From JBGPLJ01 sp963826145 (GTDB lineage: Bacteria; Pseudomonadota; Gammaproteobacteria; Steroidobacterales; Steroidobacteraceae), in the NCBI GenBank assembly GCA_963826145.1, contig CAWGVW010000002.1, forward strand, positions 1,674,001 to 1,738,000: a stretch of 64,000 nt of DNA, in the 5' to 3' direction. The notes under the pieces are model-generated. The model was not told where the DNA came from and ran no database searches. It saw only the letters and a list, made by a program, of their open reading frames with translations. The position numbers and the translations under genes were made by a program. Within the stretch, counting starts at the first letter, position 1. Every line of letters starts with the position of its first letter. This document shows, piece by piece, positions 45,021 to 58,450 of this stretch.

Positions 45021-45138
45021 TAAGGGTTCAACTGGTTGTCTAGCAGGATGTTAGCATGGCGCCAGGAGAGCTCGAGGAGCTTGGCGAACGGGACGCTGGT
45101 TGTGGCCGGACGGATGCAAGCCGCATACAATACGACCT

Positions 45139-45969
45139 ATGGGACGAAGCCGCTGGCGGAATCGGGTTGCCGTGGCCGTACTGCTCGTCGCGGTCTGTGC
45201 GGCGGCGGTGAGCGCGCAGCGGCGCGGCCGCGGCCGCTTCTTCGAGCGTATCAAGAGTCCCACGGCGGACACGTTTCAGGGCTCGTTCAACTTCTGTCGC
45301 GTGATGTTCTCCCAAGGCTACGAGGGCAGGGGCGGGAACTGGATGGTCGACTATCCACGCGCGGACGTCAATCTTTCGATCCGACTCTCGGAGCTCACCA
45401 AGACGCGCGTCAGCACCGACGCATCAGGCGAGCCGGACCACATCGTCATCTCGCTGACGGACCCGGAACTCTTCGAGTGTCCGTTCGTGATGATGACCGA
45501 AGTCGGCAACGCCTTTATCAGCCCGGAAGAGGCCGTGAAGCTGCGCGAGTATCTGCAAAAAGGCGGCTTCCTGTGGGCCGACGACTTCTGGGGCTCGGAC
45601 GCGTGGGAGAACTGGGTGCACGAACTCGGCAAAGTACTGCCGGCGAACGAATACAAGGTTTTTGAACTTCCGAAGGACCATCCGCTCTTCCGGCAGCAGT
45701 TTCAGATCGCGAAGGTCCCCCAGATCGCGTCGATCAACTTCTGGATGGGGAGCGGCGGCGACACGTCGGAGCGCTACGAGGACAGCGCCGTGGCGCGCGC
45801 GATGGGGGTCGCCGATGCCCAGGGGCGCCTGATGGTGCTCATGACGCACAACACGGATTTCGGCGATTCGTGGGAGCGCGAAGCGGACGACCCGAACTAC
45901 TTCTATCGCTTCTCGGTTGACGGCTACGCCTTCGGTATCAACTCCGTCCTCTACGCACTGTCGCACTGA
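45139..45969 (+). CDS. DUF4159 exported protein
   Basis: The protein is 276 aa from ATG 45139, with a signal peptide ending Ala-Ala-Val-Ser-Ala-Gln. The mature protein contains Arg-Ala-Asp-Val-Asn-Leu-Ser-Ile-Arg-Leu-Ser-Glu-Leu-Thr, Gly-Gly-Phe-Leu-Trp-Ala-Asp-Asp-Phe and a Leu-Met-Thr-His-Asn-Thr-Asp-Phe-Gly-Asp-Ser-Trp-Glu block typical of DUF4159. These domains often accompany VWA/MoxR-type clusters in Acidobacteriota; here the VWA gene is 3 kb away. The fold is class I glutamine amidotransferase-like without an obvious nucleophile. Function unknown. Confidence 0.82.
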   Translation: MGRSRWRNRVAVAVLLVAVCAAAVSAQRRGRGRFFERIKSPTADTFQGSFNFCRVMFSQGYEGRGGNWMVDYPRADVNLSIRLSELTKTRVSTDASGEPDHIVISLTDPELFECPFVMMTEVGNAFISPEEAVKLREYLQKGGFLWADDFWGSDAWENWVHELGKVLPANEYKVFELPKDHPLFRQQFQIAKVPQIASINFWMGSGGDTSERYEDSAVARAMGVADAQGRLMVLMTHNTDFGDSWEREADDPNYFYRFSVDGYAFGINSVLYALSH

Positions 45970-46000
45970 CGCGCCTTCGACTCACCGTTCCCAAACGGCC

Positions 46001-46480
46001 ATGAACGAGATCGCCCGTATCGTCGACCAACTCGAGCGCGAGCACGACGGCGACCCGTGGCACGGCTCGCCGCTCGGGGCGATCCTCGAGGGGATAGACG
46101 CCGCCGGCGCCGCCGCAAGGCCGATTCCGAACGCGCACTCGATCTGGGAGCTCGTGCTCCACATGACGGGATGGAAGAACGAAACGGCGCGGCGACTGGC
46201 AGGAGCGGTCGCGTGCATGCCGGTCGAAGGCGACTGGCCGGATATTGGCGAGCCGACCGAGGTGAGATGGCGAGAGGCGATCGCGCGCCTCGAGTCCGCG
46301 CACCAGGCGCTCATCGCTGCTGTGAAGGCGCTGCCTGAGGCCAAGCTCTACGAACCCACCAACGACACGCGGAGCGGTCCGCTCGGCACCGGCGTCCCGT
46401 ACTACGTCCTCCTCCACGGCATCGTCCAGCACGACGCCTACCACGCCGGGCAGATCTCGCTGCTGAAGAAGGCCGTCTAA
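46001..46480 (+). CDS. DinB-family putative metal-dependent protein
   Basis: From ATG 46001 the protein is 159 aa, a four-helix bundle. The three histidines of the DinB/YfiT metal site appear as His-Ser-Ile-Trp-Glu-Leu-Val-Leu-His-Met in the second helix and Gln-His-Asp-Ala-Tyr-His-Ala-Gly-Gln near residue 147. These proteins often transfer thiols or act as small-molecule transferases, but most are unassigned. It follows the DUF4159 gene by 31 bases and is probably in its operon. Confidence 0.82.
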   Translation: MNEIARIVDQLEREHDGDPWHGSPLGAILEGIDAAGAAARPIPNAHSIWELVLHMTGWKNETARRLAGAVACMPVEGDWPDIGEPTEVRWREAIARLESAHQALIAAVKALPEAKLYEPTNDTRSGPLGTGVPYYVLLHGIVQHDAYHAGQISLLKKAV

Positions 46481-46492
46481 CCTTCTGCGTCG

Positions 46493-46828
46493 CTACCGAA
46501 CGCCTTTTGCGAACATCGAAAGGCCGGTTGCGTCACCCTGCACCCACTCAATCGGCGCCTCGGAAACGGTGCGCATATGCTGCTTCGCGACCTGCAACAT
46601 GCCGTCCGAGAGATCGACGGCAACCACCCGTCCCCGCGGCCCCACCACTCGCGCTGCTGCCACAGCAGCGAAGCCGGTGCCTGTGCCAGCATCGAGAACG
46701 GTCGAGCCCGGCCTGATGCTGCCGAAGTCAACCAGGCGCTCGGCGGATACACGGTGCCAGTCGTTTCCGTTGTACTGAGGAGCCCGTGCGTCGAACGAAG
46801 CCGCGATGTCCGAGGAAGTCGTCGCCAT
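46493..46828 (-). CDS. C-terminally truncated class I methyltransferase
   Basis: ATG 46828 gives 111 aa. The N-terminus (Phe-Asp-Ala-Arg-Ala-Pro-Gln-Tyr-Asn) and the SAM loop Leu-Asp-Ala-Gly-Thr-Gly-Thr-Gly-Phe-Ala are good, with the acidic motif II Val-Asp-Leu-Ser. It stops after Gly-Asp-Ala-Thr-Gly-Leu-Ser-Met-Phe-Ala-Lys. Full-length relatives are about 260 aa, so the C-terminal half is gone. The DinB gene's stop is only 12 bases away on the other strand, so the deletion point is here. It is unlikely to be active. Confidence 0.65.
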   Translation of the reverse strand: MATTSSDIAASFDARAPQYNGNDWHRVSAERLVDFGSIRPGSTVLDAGTGTGFAAVAAARVVGPRGRVVAVDLSDGMLQVAKQHMRTVSEAPIEWVQGDATGLSMFAKGVR

Positions 46829-46836
46829 CGAAGCCC

Positions 46837-47418
46837 TCAGTTGGTTCGTACAGCAATCATCAGTCCTGACGCCCACGACAGCTTCACGGTCACGAACCCG
46901 GATCGACGCTCGATGGCGTCGATGAGCGCCGGGACCTTCGCGGCGTGTCCCTCTGGCCAGTTGGCCTGCGGCAGCAGATCGTCGATGAAGTAGATCCCGC
47001 CGACACGCAGAAGCGCCAGCGCCTCGTCCAGATGCGTGAACTTTCCCGGCCAGGCATCCGCATAGATCACATCGTAGCGATCCCGCGGTGAGCGGCTGAT
47101 GAAGTCGGCGCCATCCAGCACGTGAAACGTGACCCGGGGATCCTTCCCGAGGTGCGTACGCGCGATGGCGACGACCGTTGGATCCGTGTCGATGGTATCG
47201 AGGTGGGACGCCGCGTCCATGCCAGACAGAAGCCACGCGGTGCCAAGGCCAGTTCCGGTTCCGAGCTCGAGGAGGCGCCCGCCGGGCTTCGAGGCCGCAA
47301 GCGCCGCCAGCAGCGCACCCGTCTTCGGCTCGGACGCCATCGTGAACCCATGCGCGGCCGTGTCGGCGAGGATGGCCTCGAGCGCGGCTGGTGAACGTCT
47401 GAATCCGCTCTCGTTCAC
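46837..47418 (-). CDS. O-methyltransferase, COG4122-like
   Basis: The protein is 193 aa with the SAM loop Leu-Glu-Leu-Gly-Thr-Gly-Thr-Gly-Leu-Gly at about residues 50-59, motif II Ile-Asp-Thr-Asp and motif III Ile-Tyr-Ala-Asp-Ala-Trp-Pro-Gly. The 193-aa size fits small O-methyltransferases. It lies 8 bases upstream of the truncated methyltransferase and is probably cotranscribed. The acceptor cannot be predicted. Confidence 0.8.
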   Translation of the reverse strand: MNESGFRRSPAALEAILADTAAHGFTMASEPKTGALLAALAASKPGGRLLELGTGTGLGTAWLLSGMDAASHLDTIDTDPTVVAIARTHLGKDPRVTFHVLDGADFISRSPRDRYDVIYADAWPGKFTHLDEALALLRVGGIYFIDDLLPQANWPEGHAAKVPALIDAIERRSGFVTVKLSWASGLMIAVRTN

Positions 47419-47463
47419 CGAATGGCCTCAGAACCACAAAGAATTCTTGTCGGAACGGTCTTC

Positions 47464-48713
47464 TCAGTCGAGCAGCAGCGCGCCCGGATCTTCGACGAGC
47501 TCCTTGACGCGAACCAGGAAGCGCACGGCTTCGGCGCCGTCGACGATGCGGTGGTCGTAGGTGAGGGCGACGTACATCATCGGGCGTACGACGACCTGGC
47601 CGTTGACGGCCATGGGGCGGTCCTGGATCTTGTGCAGGCCGAGGATGCCGACCTGCGGAGGATTGAGAATTGGCGTGCTGAGCAATGACCCGAAGACGCC
47701 GCCATTGGTGATCGTGAACGTGCCGCCCTTGAGATCTGCGAGCGACAGCGTGCCATCCTCGGCGCGCTTGGCGAACTCGCGGATGCCCTTCTCGATCTCC
47801 GCGAAGCCGAGCCGATCGGCGTCGCGCAGCACGGGCACGACCAGCCCTTCGGCCGCGCCGACGGCGACGCCGATGTCGTAGTAGTGCTTCAGCACCATCT
47901 CGTCGCCCTGGATCTCGGCGTTGATGCGCGGGAAGCCGCGCAGCGCCCCGATCGACGCCTTGACGAAGAACGACGCGATCCCGAGTCCGACGCCGTGACG
48001 ATCCTTGAAGGCCTGCTTGTGACGCTCGCGCAGCGCCATCACGGCGGTCATGTCCACCTCGTTGAAGGTGGTGAGCATCGCCGCGGTGCTCTGCGCCTCG
48101 ACCAGCCGCCGGGCGATCGTGGCGCGGCGCTTCGACATGCGCACCCGTTCCTCGGTGCGATCGCCTTCTGGATGCCGGCGATCCTCGGCCACTGGCGGAA
48201 CGGGCTTCGCCTTCGCCGGAGACGCCGATGCCGGCGGTGTCGCCGCGGCGGTCGCTGCCTGCTCGACATCACGCCGCATCACGCGGCCGCCGTCACCGCT
48301 CCCGCGCACGCTAGCCAGATCGACGGCGTTGGCCTCGGCGGCTTTCTTCGCCGTCGGGGTCGCGCGCGGCGTGCGTGCGTCATCGTCTTCTTGTGGCGTC
48401 CTTCTCGGCCGCCGCGGCTGGTGGTGCCGGCGACGGCGTCGCGGCCCCCTCCCCGCCCTGAGCCTGTCGAAGGGTCGCGGATTCGTCCAGAATCCCCAGG
48501 ACCTCGCCGACCTTCACGTCCTCGCCGGCCTGGCGGTCGATGCGGCTCAGCACGCCCGCGTGCTGGGCGCTGACCTCGACGTCGATCTTGTCGGTCTCGA
48601 GCTCGACGAGCGGATCGCCGGCGGCGACGGCGTCGCCTTCCTTGCGCAGCCACTTGGCCACGCGCGCGTCCACGATGGACTCACCGACTTCGGGCACGAG
48701 GATATTTGACGCC
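47464..48713 (-). CDS. sucB: 2-oxoglutarate dehydrogenase E2 (dihydrolipoyl succinyltransferase), one frameshift
   Basis: ATG 48713 starts a lipoyl domain with the modified-Lys motif Glu-Thr-Asp-Lys-Ile. A Pro/Ala linker follows, and the frame shifts at about 48395. The peripheral-subunit-binding domain (Thr-Pro-Thr-Ala-Lys-Lys-Ala-Ala-Glu-Ala-Asn) continues in the second frame, then the catalytic domain ending Tyr-Asp-His-Arg-Ile-Val-Asp-Gly (His/Asp site). It forms the E2 core of the complex with SucA in the TCA cycle. It is 16 bases after sucA. One indel restores the full protein. Confidence 0.9.
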
Positions 48714-48729
48714 ATATGGGGCTGCTGAC

Positions 48730-51537
48730 TTAGCGAGGCTGAATGGCCGGGACGTCGGCCACGGCGCGCGCGCGCGCCACGGGCTTGCCGGCGAAGGCCT
48801 GAGCGACCAGCATCTGCTGGTGATGCGCGTGGCGGGCGGCCGACCCTTCGGCCGGACTCGCGCTGCGCGGTCGCGCGACGCGCCGAACCGTGCGACCGCC
48901 CGAGACTTCCTGCAGGTGCGTCCGCATGAACTCCCACGCCCCCATGTTCTCCGGCTCTTCCTGCACCCACAGAACTTCGCCGGCCTCGGGGAAGGCGTCG
49001 ATCGCCGCCCGCAGGTCGCGCATCGGCACGGGGTACAGCTGCTCGAGCCGGCAGATAGCGATGTCGGGCCGCGTCGCGCGTTGCTCGGCGGCCATCAGGT
49101 CGACGTAGACTTTCCCGCTGCAGACGATGACGCGACGAATCTCGGCGGCGCGGGACTCGGCCTCGTGGTCCTGGATGACCATTCGGAAGCGGCCTTCGGC
49201 GAGCTCGCGCGGCGCCGAGGCGACCATGGCGTGACGCAGCAGGCTCTTCGGCGTCAGGACGACGAGCGGCAGCGGGTCGACGAGGAGGAGCGCCGCCTGA
49301 CGCCGCAGCAGGTGGAAGTACTGGGCCGCGGTCGTGCAGTTGGCCACGCGCATGTTGATGTCGGCGGCGAGCTGCAGGAAGCGCTCGGGACGCGCGCTCG
49401 CGTGGTCGGGCCCCTGGCCTTCGTGCGCGTGCGGCAGCAAGAGGACGAGCGACGGCCGTTGTCCCCACTTGCCGCGCGCCGACACCAGGAACTCGTCGAT
49501 GACGACCTGCGCGCCGTTGATGAAGTCGCCGTACTGCGCCTCCCAGATCACCAGGCGCGAGGGCTCCTGCACGTTGTAACCGTACTCGAACCCGAGGACC
49601 GCGTTCTCGGTCAGCGCACTGTTGTGGATTTCGAAGGCCGCGCGCGCCTGCGGCAGCGACTGCAGCGGCACGTGCGCACGCCCGGTCGTGACGTCGTGCA
49701 GCACAGCATGGCGATGGCTGAACGTCCCGCGCTCGACATCTTCACCGGTCAGCCGGATGCTGACGCCGTCGCTCAGAATCGACGCCAGCGCCAGCTCTTC
49801 GGCCGTCGCCCAGTCGACCGTCCGTTCATCAACGGCCTCGAGCGTGTGCACCCGCTTCTCGCGGCTCCGTTCGAGCTTCTTGTGCGGCGTGAAATCTGAC
49901 GGCAGCGCCAGGAGCGACGCGTTCAACTCGCGCAGGCGCTCGAGCGAGACGGTCGTGTTCGCCTTCGCCGCCGCTCCGGGCGGCGGCGCTTCGGGCTCCG
50001 GCTCGACGAGATCCTGCTCGGGCCGCAGGCCGTCGTACGCCGCCTGCATCTCGGCCGAACGCGCCTGGAAGATCGCGTCCGCCTTGTCGCTCGTGACGAC
50101 ACCACGCGTGACCAGACTGCTCGCCCAGACCTCGCGCACCGTCGGGTGCCAGGCGATCTTCTGGTACATCAGCGGCTGCGTGAACGCCGGCTCGTCGCCC
50201 TCGTTGTGCCCGTAGCGCCGGTAGCCGATGAGGTCGATGAGGAAGTCGCGCTGGAACCGCTCGCGGTAGGCGAACGCCAGCCGCGCCGCCTCGACGCACG
50301 CCTCGGGGTCGTCGGCGTTGACATGCACGATCGGAATCTTGAACCCGCGCGCGAGGCCGCTCGCATACGACGTGCTGTAGAGGTCTTCCGGACCGGTCGT
50401 GAACCCCAGCTGATTGTTGACGATGATGTGGATGGTGCCGCCGGTCGCGTAACCAGGCAGCCGGCTCAGGTTGAGGGTCTCGGCGACCACGCCCTGACCG
50501 GGGAACGCGGCGTCACCGTGAATCAGAATCGGCACGCTGCGCCCCGGATCGAACTTCGGTGCGCCGGCCATGTCCACGCTCGTGCCCGCCGCGCGCGCCA
50601 TGCCCTCGACGATCGGATCGACAGCCTCGAGGTGGCTCGGGTTGGGCGGCATCGACACCACGAGATCCATCGCCGCCCCGCCCCTGATCGCGCGGTGCGC
50701 GCCGGCGTGATACTTGACGTCGCCCGTCCAGGCCATGTCCTCGCGGAAGTTCCGCGACACCGGGTCCTTGAACTCGGCCAGGATCTGCGCATACGGCTTG
50801 TTGAGCACGTGCGCCATCACGTTCAAGCGCCCACGGTGCGCCATGCCGATGAGGATGTGGCGGATGCCGGCCTCGCCCGACTCGGCAATCACTTCGTCGA
50901 GGACCGGCACGAGCATGTCGAGCCCCTCGATCGAGAAGCGCGTCTTGCCCGGAAATGTGCGCTGCAGAAAGCGCTCGAACGCTTCGACCTCCGACAGGCG
51001 GTCGAGCAACTTCACCGGATCGATCGGGTCGGCTGGGGCGCGAAAGCGCCCGCGCTCGGCCGCCTCCCGCAGCCATTCGCGCTCGTCGGGCACGAACACA
51101 TGCGCGTAGTCGTAGCCGGTCGTCGAGCAATAGATGCGGCGGAGCGACTCGATCGCGTCGTAGGCAGTCGTGACGCCGTCGAGCGGACCGGCAACGAGGT
51201 TCGCCGGAATGGTCCTGAGGTCCTCGTCGGTGACGCCGTGAGTGGCGGCGAGGAGCGACGGATCACCAACCGGTGGACGCGTGCCGAGCGGGTCGAGTCG
51301 AGCCGCGAGATGCCCGTAGCGCCGAATCGACTCGGTGAGGTTGACCGCTCCGACAACTTTCTCGAGCGGGATGACGCCGGCCGCACCAGCCGGTGACTCC
51401 TCGAGCGCCGGCGGCGTCCAGCGCTCGAACAGCGCGCGCGTCTCATCGTCTACAGACGATGGATTCTCGCGGTACTTCTCGTACAGCTCGAGAACATAGC
51501 CGCGATTGAGCCCGCTGAACTCCTGCCAACCAGACAT
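48730..51537 (-). CDS. sucA: 2-oxoglutarate dehydrogenase E1
   Basis: The protein is 935 aa from ATG 51537 (Ser-Gly-Trp-Gln-Glu-Phe). A longer frame to 51642 translates an intergenic repeat and is rejected. The N-terminal SucA motif (Tyr-Val-Leu-Glu-Leu-Tyr-Glu-Lys-Tyr), the thiamine-diphosphate region with Gly-Met-Ala-His-Arg-Gly-Arg-Leu-Asn-Val and Gly-Asp-Ala-Ala-Phe-Pro-Gly-Gln-Gly, and the C-terminal transketolase-like domain are all present. It decarboxylates 2-oxoglutarate and passes the succinyl group to SucB. First gene of the sucA-sucB operon; E3 is not nearby. Confidence 0.95.
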   Translation of the reverse strand: MSGWQEFSGLNRGYVLELYEKYRENPSSVDDETRALFERWTPPALEESPAGAAGVIPLEKVVGAVNLTESIRRYGHLAARLDPLGTRPPVGDPSLLAATHGVTDEDLRTIPANLVAGPLDGVTTAYDAIESLRRIYCSTTGYDYAHVFVPDEREWLREAAERGRFRAPADPIDPVKLLDRLSEVEAFERFLQRTFPGKTRFSIEGLDMLVPVLDEVIAESGEAGIRHILIGMAHRGRLNVMAHVLNKPYAQILAEFKDPVSRNFREDMAWTGDVKYHAGAHRAIRGGAAMDLVVSMPPNPSHLEAVDPIVEGMARAAGTSVDMAGAPKFDPGRSVPILIHGDAAFPGQGVVAETLNLSRLPGYATGGTIHIIVNNQLGFTTGPEDLYSTSYASGLARGFKIPIVHVNADDPEACVEAARLAFAYRERFQRDFLIDLIGYRRYGHNEGDEPAFTQPLMYQKIAWHPTVREVWASSLVTRGVVTSDKADAIFQARSAEMQAAYDGLRPEQDLVEPEPEAPPPGAAAKANTTVSLERLRELNASLLALPSDFTPHKKLERSREKRVHTLEAVDERTVDWATAEELALASILSDGVSIRLTGEDVERGTFSHRHAVLHDVTTGRAHVPLQSLPQARAAFEIHNSALTENAVLGFEYGYNVQEPSRLVIWEAQYGDFINGAQVVIDEFLVSARGKWGQRPSLVLLLPHAHEGQGPDHASARPERFLQLAADINMRVANCTTAAQYFHLLRRQAALLLVDPLPLVVLTPKSLLRHAMVASAPRELAEGRFRMVIQDHEAESRAAEIRRVIVCSGKVYVDLMAAEQRATRPDIAICRLEQLYPVPMRDLRAAIDAFPEAGEVLWVQEEPENMGAWEFMRTHLQEVSGGRTVRRVARPRSASPAEGSAARHAHHQQMLVAQAFAGKPVARARAVADVPAIQPR

Positions 51538-51561
51538 GATCTTATTGATTTTAACCGATAT

Positions 51562-51722
51562 TCGCTCTGGGTTCGGGGCTCGGCGTTCGGCGTTCGGCGC
51601 TCGAGGTTCGGGTTCTGGGTTTGATTCACGGTTCGGGTCCAACGTGGGTCTGCGCAGGGCTGGGCAATGGTAACGATTCCTGTGAACGTCACCCGAACGC
51701 CGAACGCCGAGCGCCGAACCCC
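51562..51722. repeat. Inverted GGCGTTCGGCGTTCGG-type repeats between sucA and the ADOP gene
   Basis: GGCTCGGCGTTCGGCGTTCG (51567 onward) and its neighbouring GGCGCTCGAGGTTCGGG are mirrored by CCCGAACGCCGAACGCCGAG and GCGCCGAACCCCG before 51722. The left arm produces the false N-terminal extension of sucA. It is an intergenic inverted array, function unknown. Confidence 0.7.
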
Positions 51723-51723
51723 G

Positions 51724-54144
<2,421 letters not shown>

Positions 54145-54336
54145 CTCGGTCCTCTTTCTGGGTGGAGGCAACATCGGCACGCGGATAGACGTGGCGTTGG
54201 ACGATAGGCTGGGGGTCGGGGTTTACTTTGGCTCGGCGATCGGTAGGGGTCAGGGATTGGGGCTCAGGCCAAAGGCGCGGAAAATTGGTCGGGGTTGCCC
54301 GATTCCCTGGATCCCAGATCCCCGATCCCCGAATCG

Positions 54337-54838
54337 TCAGGCCCGCCGCCGCGGCATACTCAGATTCTTCCACTCAGCCGACCGTAAGTGCTTGGCCATG
54401 AAGACGATCTGGCCAACATGGTAGGCGTGGTGGGTCATCTGCCGGTCGAGCTGCGACAGGGCCGAAAGGGCTTCGCCGCGGACCCGGACCTCCTTTAGAA
54501 GATCGGCCGGACCCAGGGCGTCGAGGGTCGGCGAAGAGACGCGCCCAACCGCTCTCCCAGTCGGCCATGATGGCCGCGCGGCCGGGATTCCCGTCGATCT
54601 CGAACTCCCCATCGCGGTTGCGATCCGGCTTCTCGCCGTCGGTCGTGAGGAAGTCAGTGAACCGCGACCGGAGGTTCCCGGCCACGTGCTTCATGATGAC
54701 CGCCAGGCTGTTCGACTCGACGTCGAGCGCGACGACGAGCTCGTCGTCTGGGACCTGCGCCACCGCGTCTTCGGCGAGCTTCTTCAGCTTCCGGAACTGC
54801 AGTCGGACGTCATCGAGATACGCCGTGGCGACATCCAT
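54337..54838 (-). CDS. DinB/DUF1572-type protein, one frameshift
   Basis: The start at 54838 gives a four-helix bundle with Ala-Val-Ile-Met-Lys-His-Val-Ala-Gly-Asn. The frame shifts at about 54545. The C-terminal His-His-Ala-Tyr-His-Val-Gly-Gln-Ile-Val helix, with the other metal ligands, is in the next frame, ending at 54337. DUF1572 proteins are DinB relatives of unknown activity. The gene is 16 bases upstream (in position) of the parC stop on the same strand and may be cotranscribed with parC. Confidence 0.72.
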
Positions 54839-54854
54839 CGCAGCACCTCACTCG

Positions 54855-57238
<2,384 letters not shown>

Positions 57239-57389
57239 CGAGTGTCCTCCGTTCGACTGAGGATAGCAGAGTGACCTGTCGCGGGCTTCGCGGAGTCACC
57301 GAAGCAGCTCTTCACATGCCCAGCAAGCAGACCACCGCCAAATTGGCGCGTGCGCCGCGGCCGGCTCTCTGTCATCCTCGTCAATCCAT

Positions 57390-58292
57390 ATGTTCCGATA
57401 TCTCCACCTCGACGTCTTCACCGATCGCCGCTTCGAGGGCAATCAGCTCGCGGTGTTCCCCGAGCCGCAGGGACTGACCACGGAGGAGATGCAGCGCATC
57501 GCCAAGGAGATGGCCTTCTCCGAATCGACGTTCATCTTCCCGCCCGAGCGCGGCGGCGACGTCCGGATGCGCATCTTCACGCCGGGCGAGGAACTGCCGA
57601 TGGCCGGGCACCCGACGATCGGCAGCACCTTTGCCCTGGCGATCGAAGGCACGATTCGTCCCGGCCAGGAGCGGTTCGTCTTCGAGCTGGGTGTCGGACC
57701 GACACCGGTATCGCTCGAGTGGAACGAGACCGGGCTGGCGTTTGCCTGGATGACGCAGCCGTTGCCGACATTTGGTGCCGTCATCGCTGACCGCGACGCG
57801 CTCGCCTCGGCCGTCGGAGTCTCGGCCGCGGCTCTGATCGAAGGCAAGCCGATCCAGAGCGTCTCGTGCGGCGTGCCGTTTCTGTTTGTCCCGCTCGCGA
57901 CCCGGGCGGCGGTCGACTCGGTCGCGATCGACCGGAAGGCGCTGGCAAAATGCGCGGCCGGCGCGGGACTTGCCGAGTTGCCGGTCTTCTTCTTCACGCC
58001 CGAGCGCGCGGGCACCGGTGAGGAAACCGTCTACAGCCGGATGCTGGCGCCGGGATTCGGCATCGCGGAGGACCCGGCGACCGGTGGCGCGAGCGGACCG
58101 CTGGGCTCGTACCTGCTGCATCACAAGCTGGTCACGGCCGACGCGGCGCGGGGCATGTTGAGCCTTCAGGGAGTCGCGATGGGGCGCCCGAGCCGCATCC
58201 ACATCTCGATCGACAGCGAAGAGGACCGCATCACGCGCGTCCGCGTCGGCGGGGTGTCGGTGCTCGTAGGGCGAGGAGAGCTCTCGCTCTGA
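57390..58292 (+). CDS. PhzF-family isomerase/epimerase
   Basis: The protein is 300 aa, intact. It starts Tyr-Leu-His-Leu-Asp-Val-Phe-Thr-Asp-Arg-Arg-Phe-Glu-Gly-Asn-Gln-Leu-Ala and has the conserved catalytic Glu in Phe-Ser-Glu-Ser-Thr-Phe-Ile. Pro-Gly-x-Glu-Leu-Pro-Met-Ala-Gly-His-Pro-Thr-Ile-Gly follows, and Asp-Pro-Ala-Thr-Gly-Gly-Ala in the second half. PhzF proteins isomerise or act on small amino-acid-like substrates. No phenazine genes are nearby, so the role is unassigned. A weak hairpin region follows. Confidence 0.88.
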   Translation: MFRYLHLDVFTDRRFEGNQLAVFPEPQGLTTEEMQRIAKEMAFSESTFIFPPERGGDVRMRIFTPGEELPMAGHPTIGSTFALAIEGTIRPGQERFVFELGVGPTPVSLEWNETGLAFAWMTQPLPTFGAVIADRDALASAVGVSAAALIEGKPIQSVSCGVPFLFVPLATRAAVDSVAIDRKALAKCAAGAGLAELPVFFFTPERAGTGEETVYSRMLAPGFGIAEDPATGGASGPLGSYLLHHKLVTADAARGMLSLQGVAMGRPSRIHISIDSEEDRITRVRVGGVSVLVGRGELSL

Positions 58293-58293
58293 G

Positions 58294-58390
58294 CCACGGA
58301 CAATCGAACGGGGCGCTCAGAGCCTTCCCGGAGTCCGCCGAGAGCGCAGACAACCATGGCTCAGCGGGCTCGGCGGTCAGGGCCTGGACA
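58294..58390. repeat. Weak GAGCC/GGCTC inverted repeat related to the CACCG family
   Basis: GAGCCACGG...CAGAGCCTTCCCGGAGTCCGCCGAGAGC and CCATGGCTCAGCGGGCTCGGCGGTCAGG partly pair. The CCGCCGAG/CTCGGCGG core matches the 27.6- and 35.2-kb hairpins, but the outer arms are degraded. Confidence 0.5.
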
Positions 58391-58450
58391 TGCGACCGCG
58401 TTGTCATGCACGATTGAGGCAGATCCCGGCAACAGGTGTGGCCGCGCGTG

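Noticed and set aside
51538..51642. N-terminal extension of sucA
   Set aside because: It translates the GGCGTTCG repeat array and has no counterpart in SucA.
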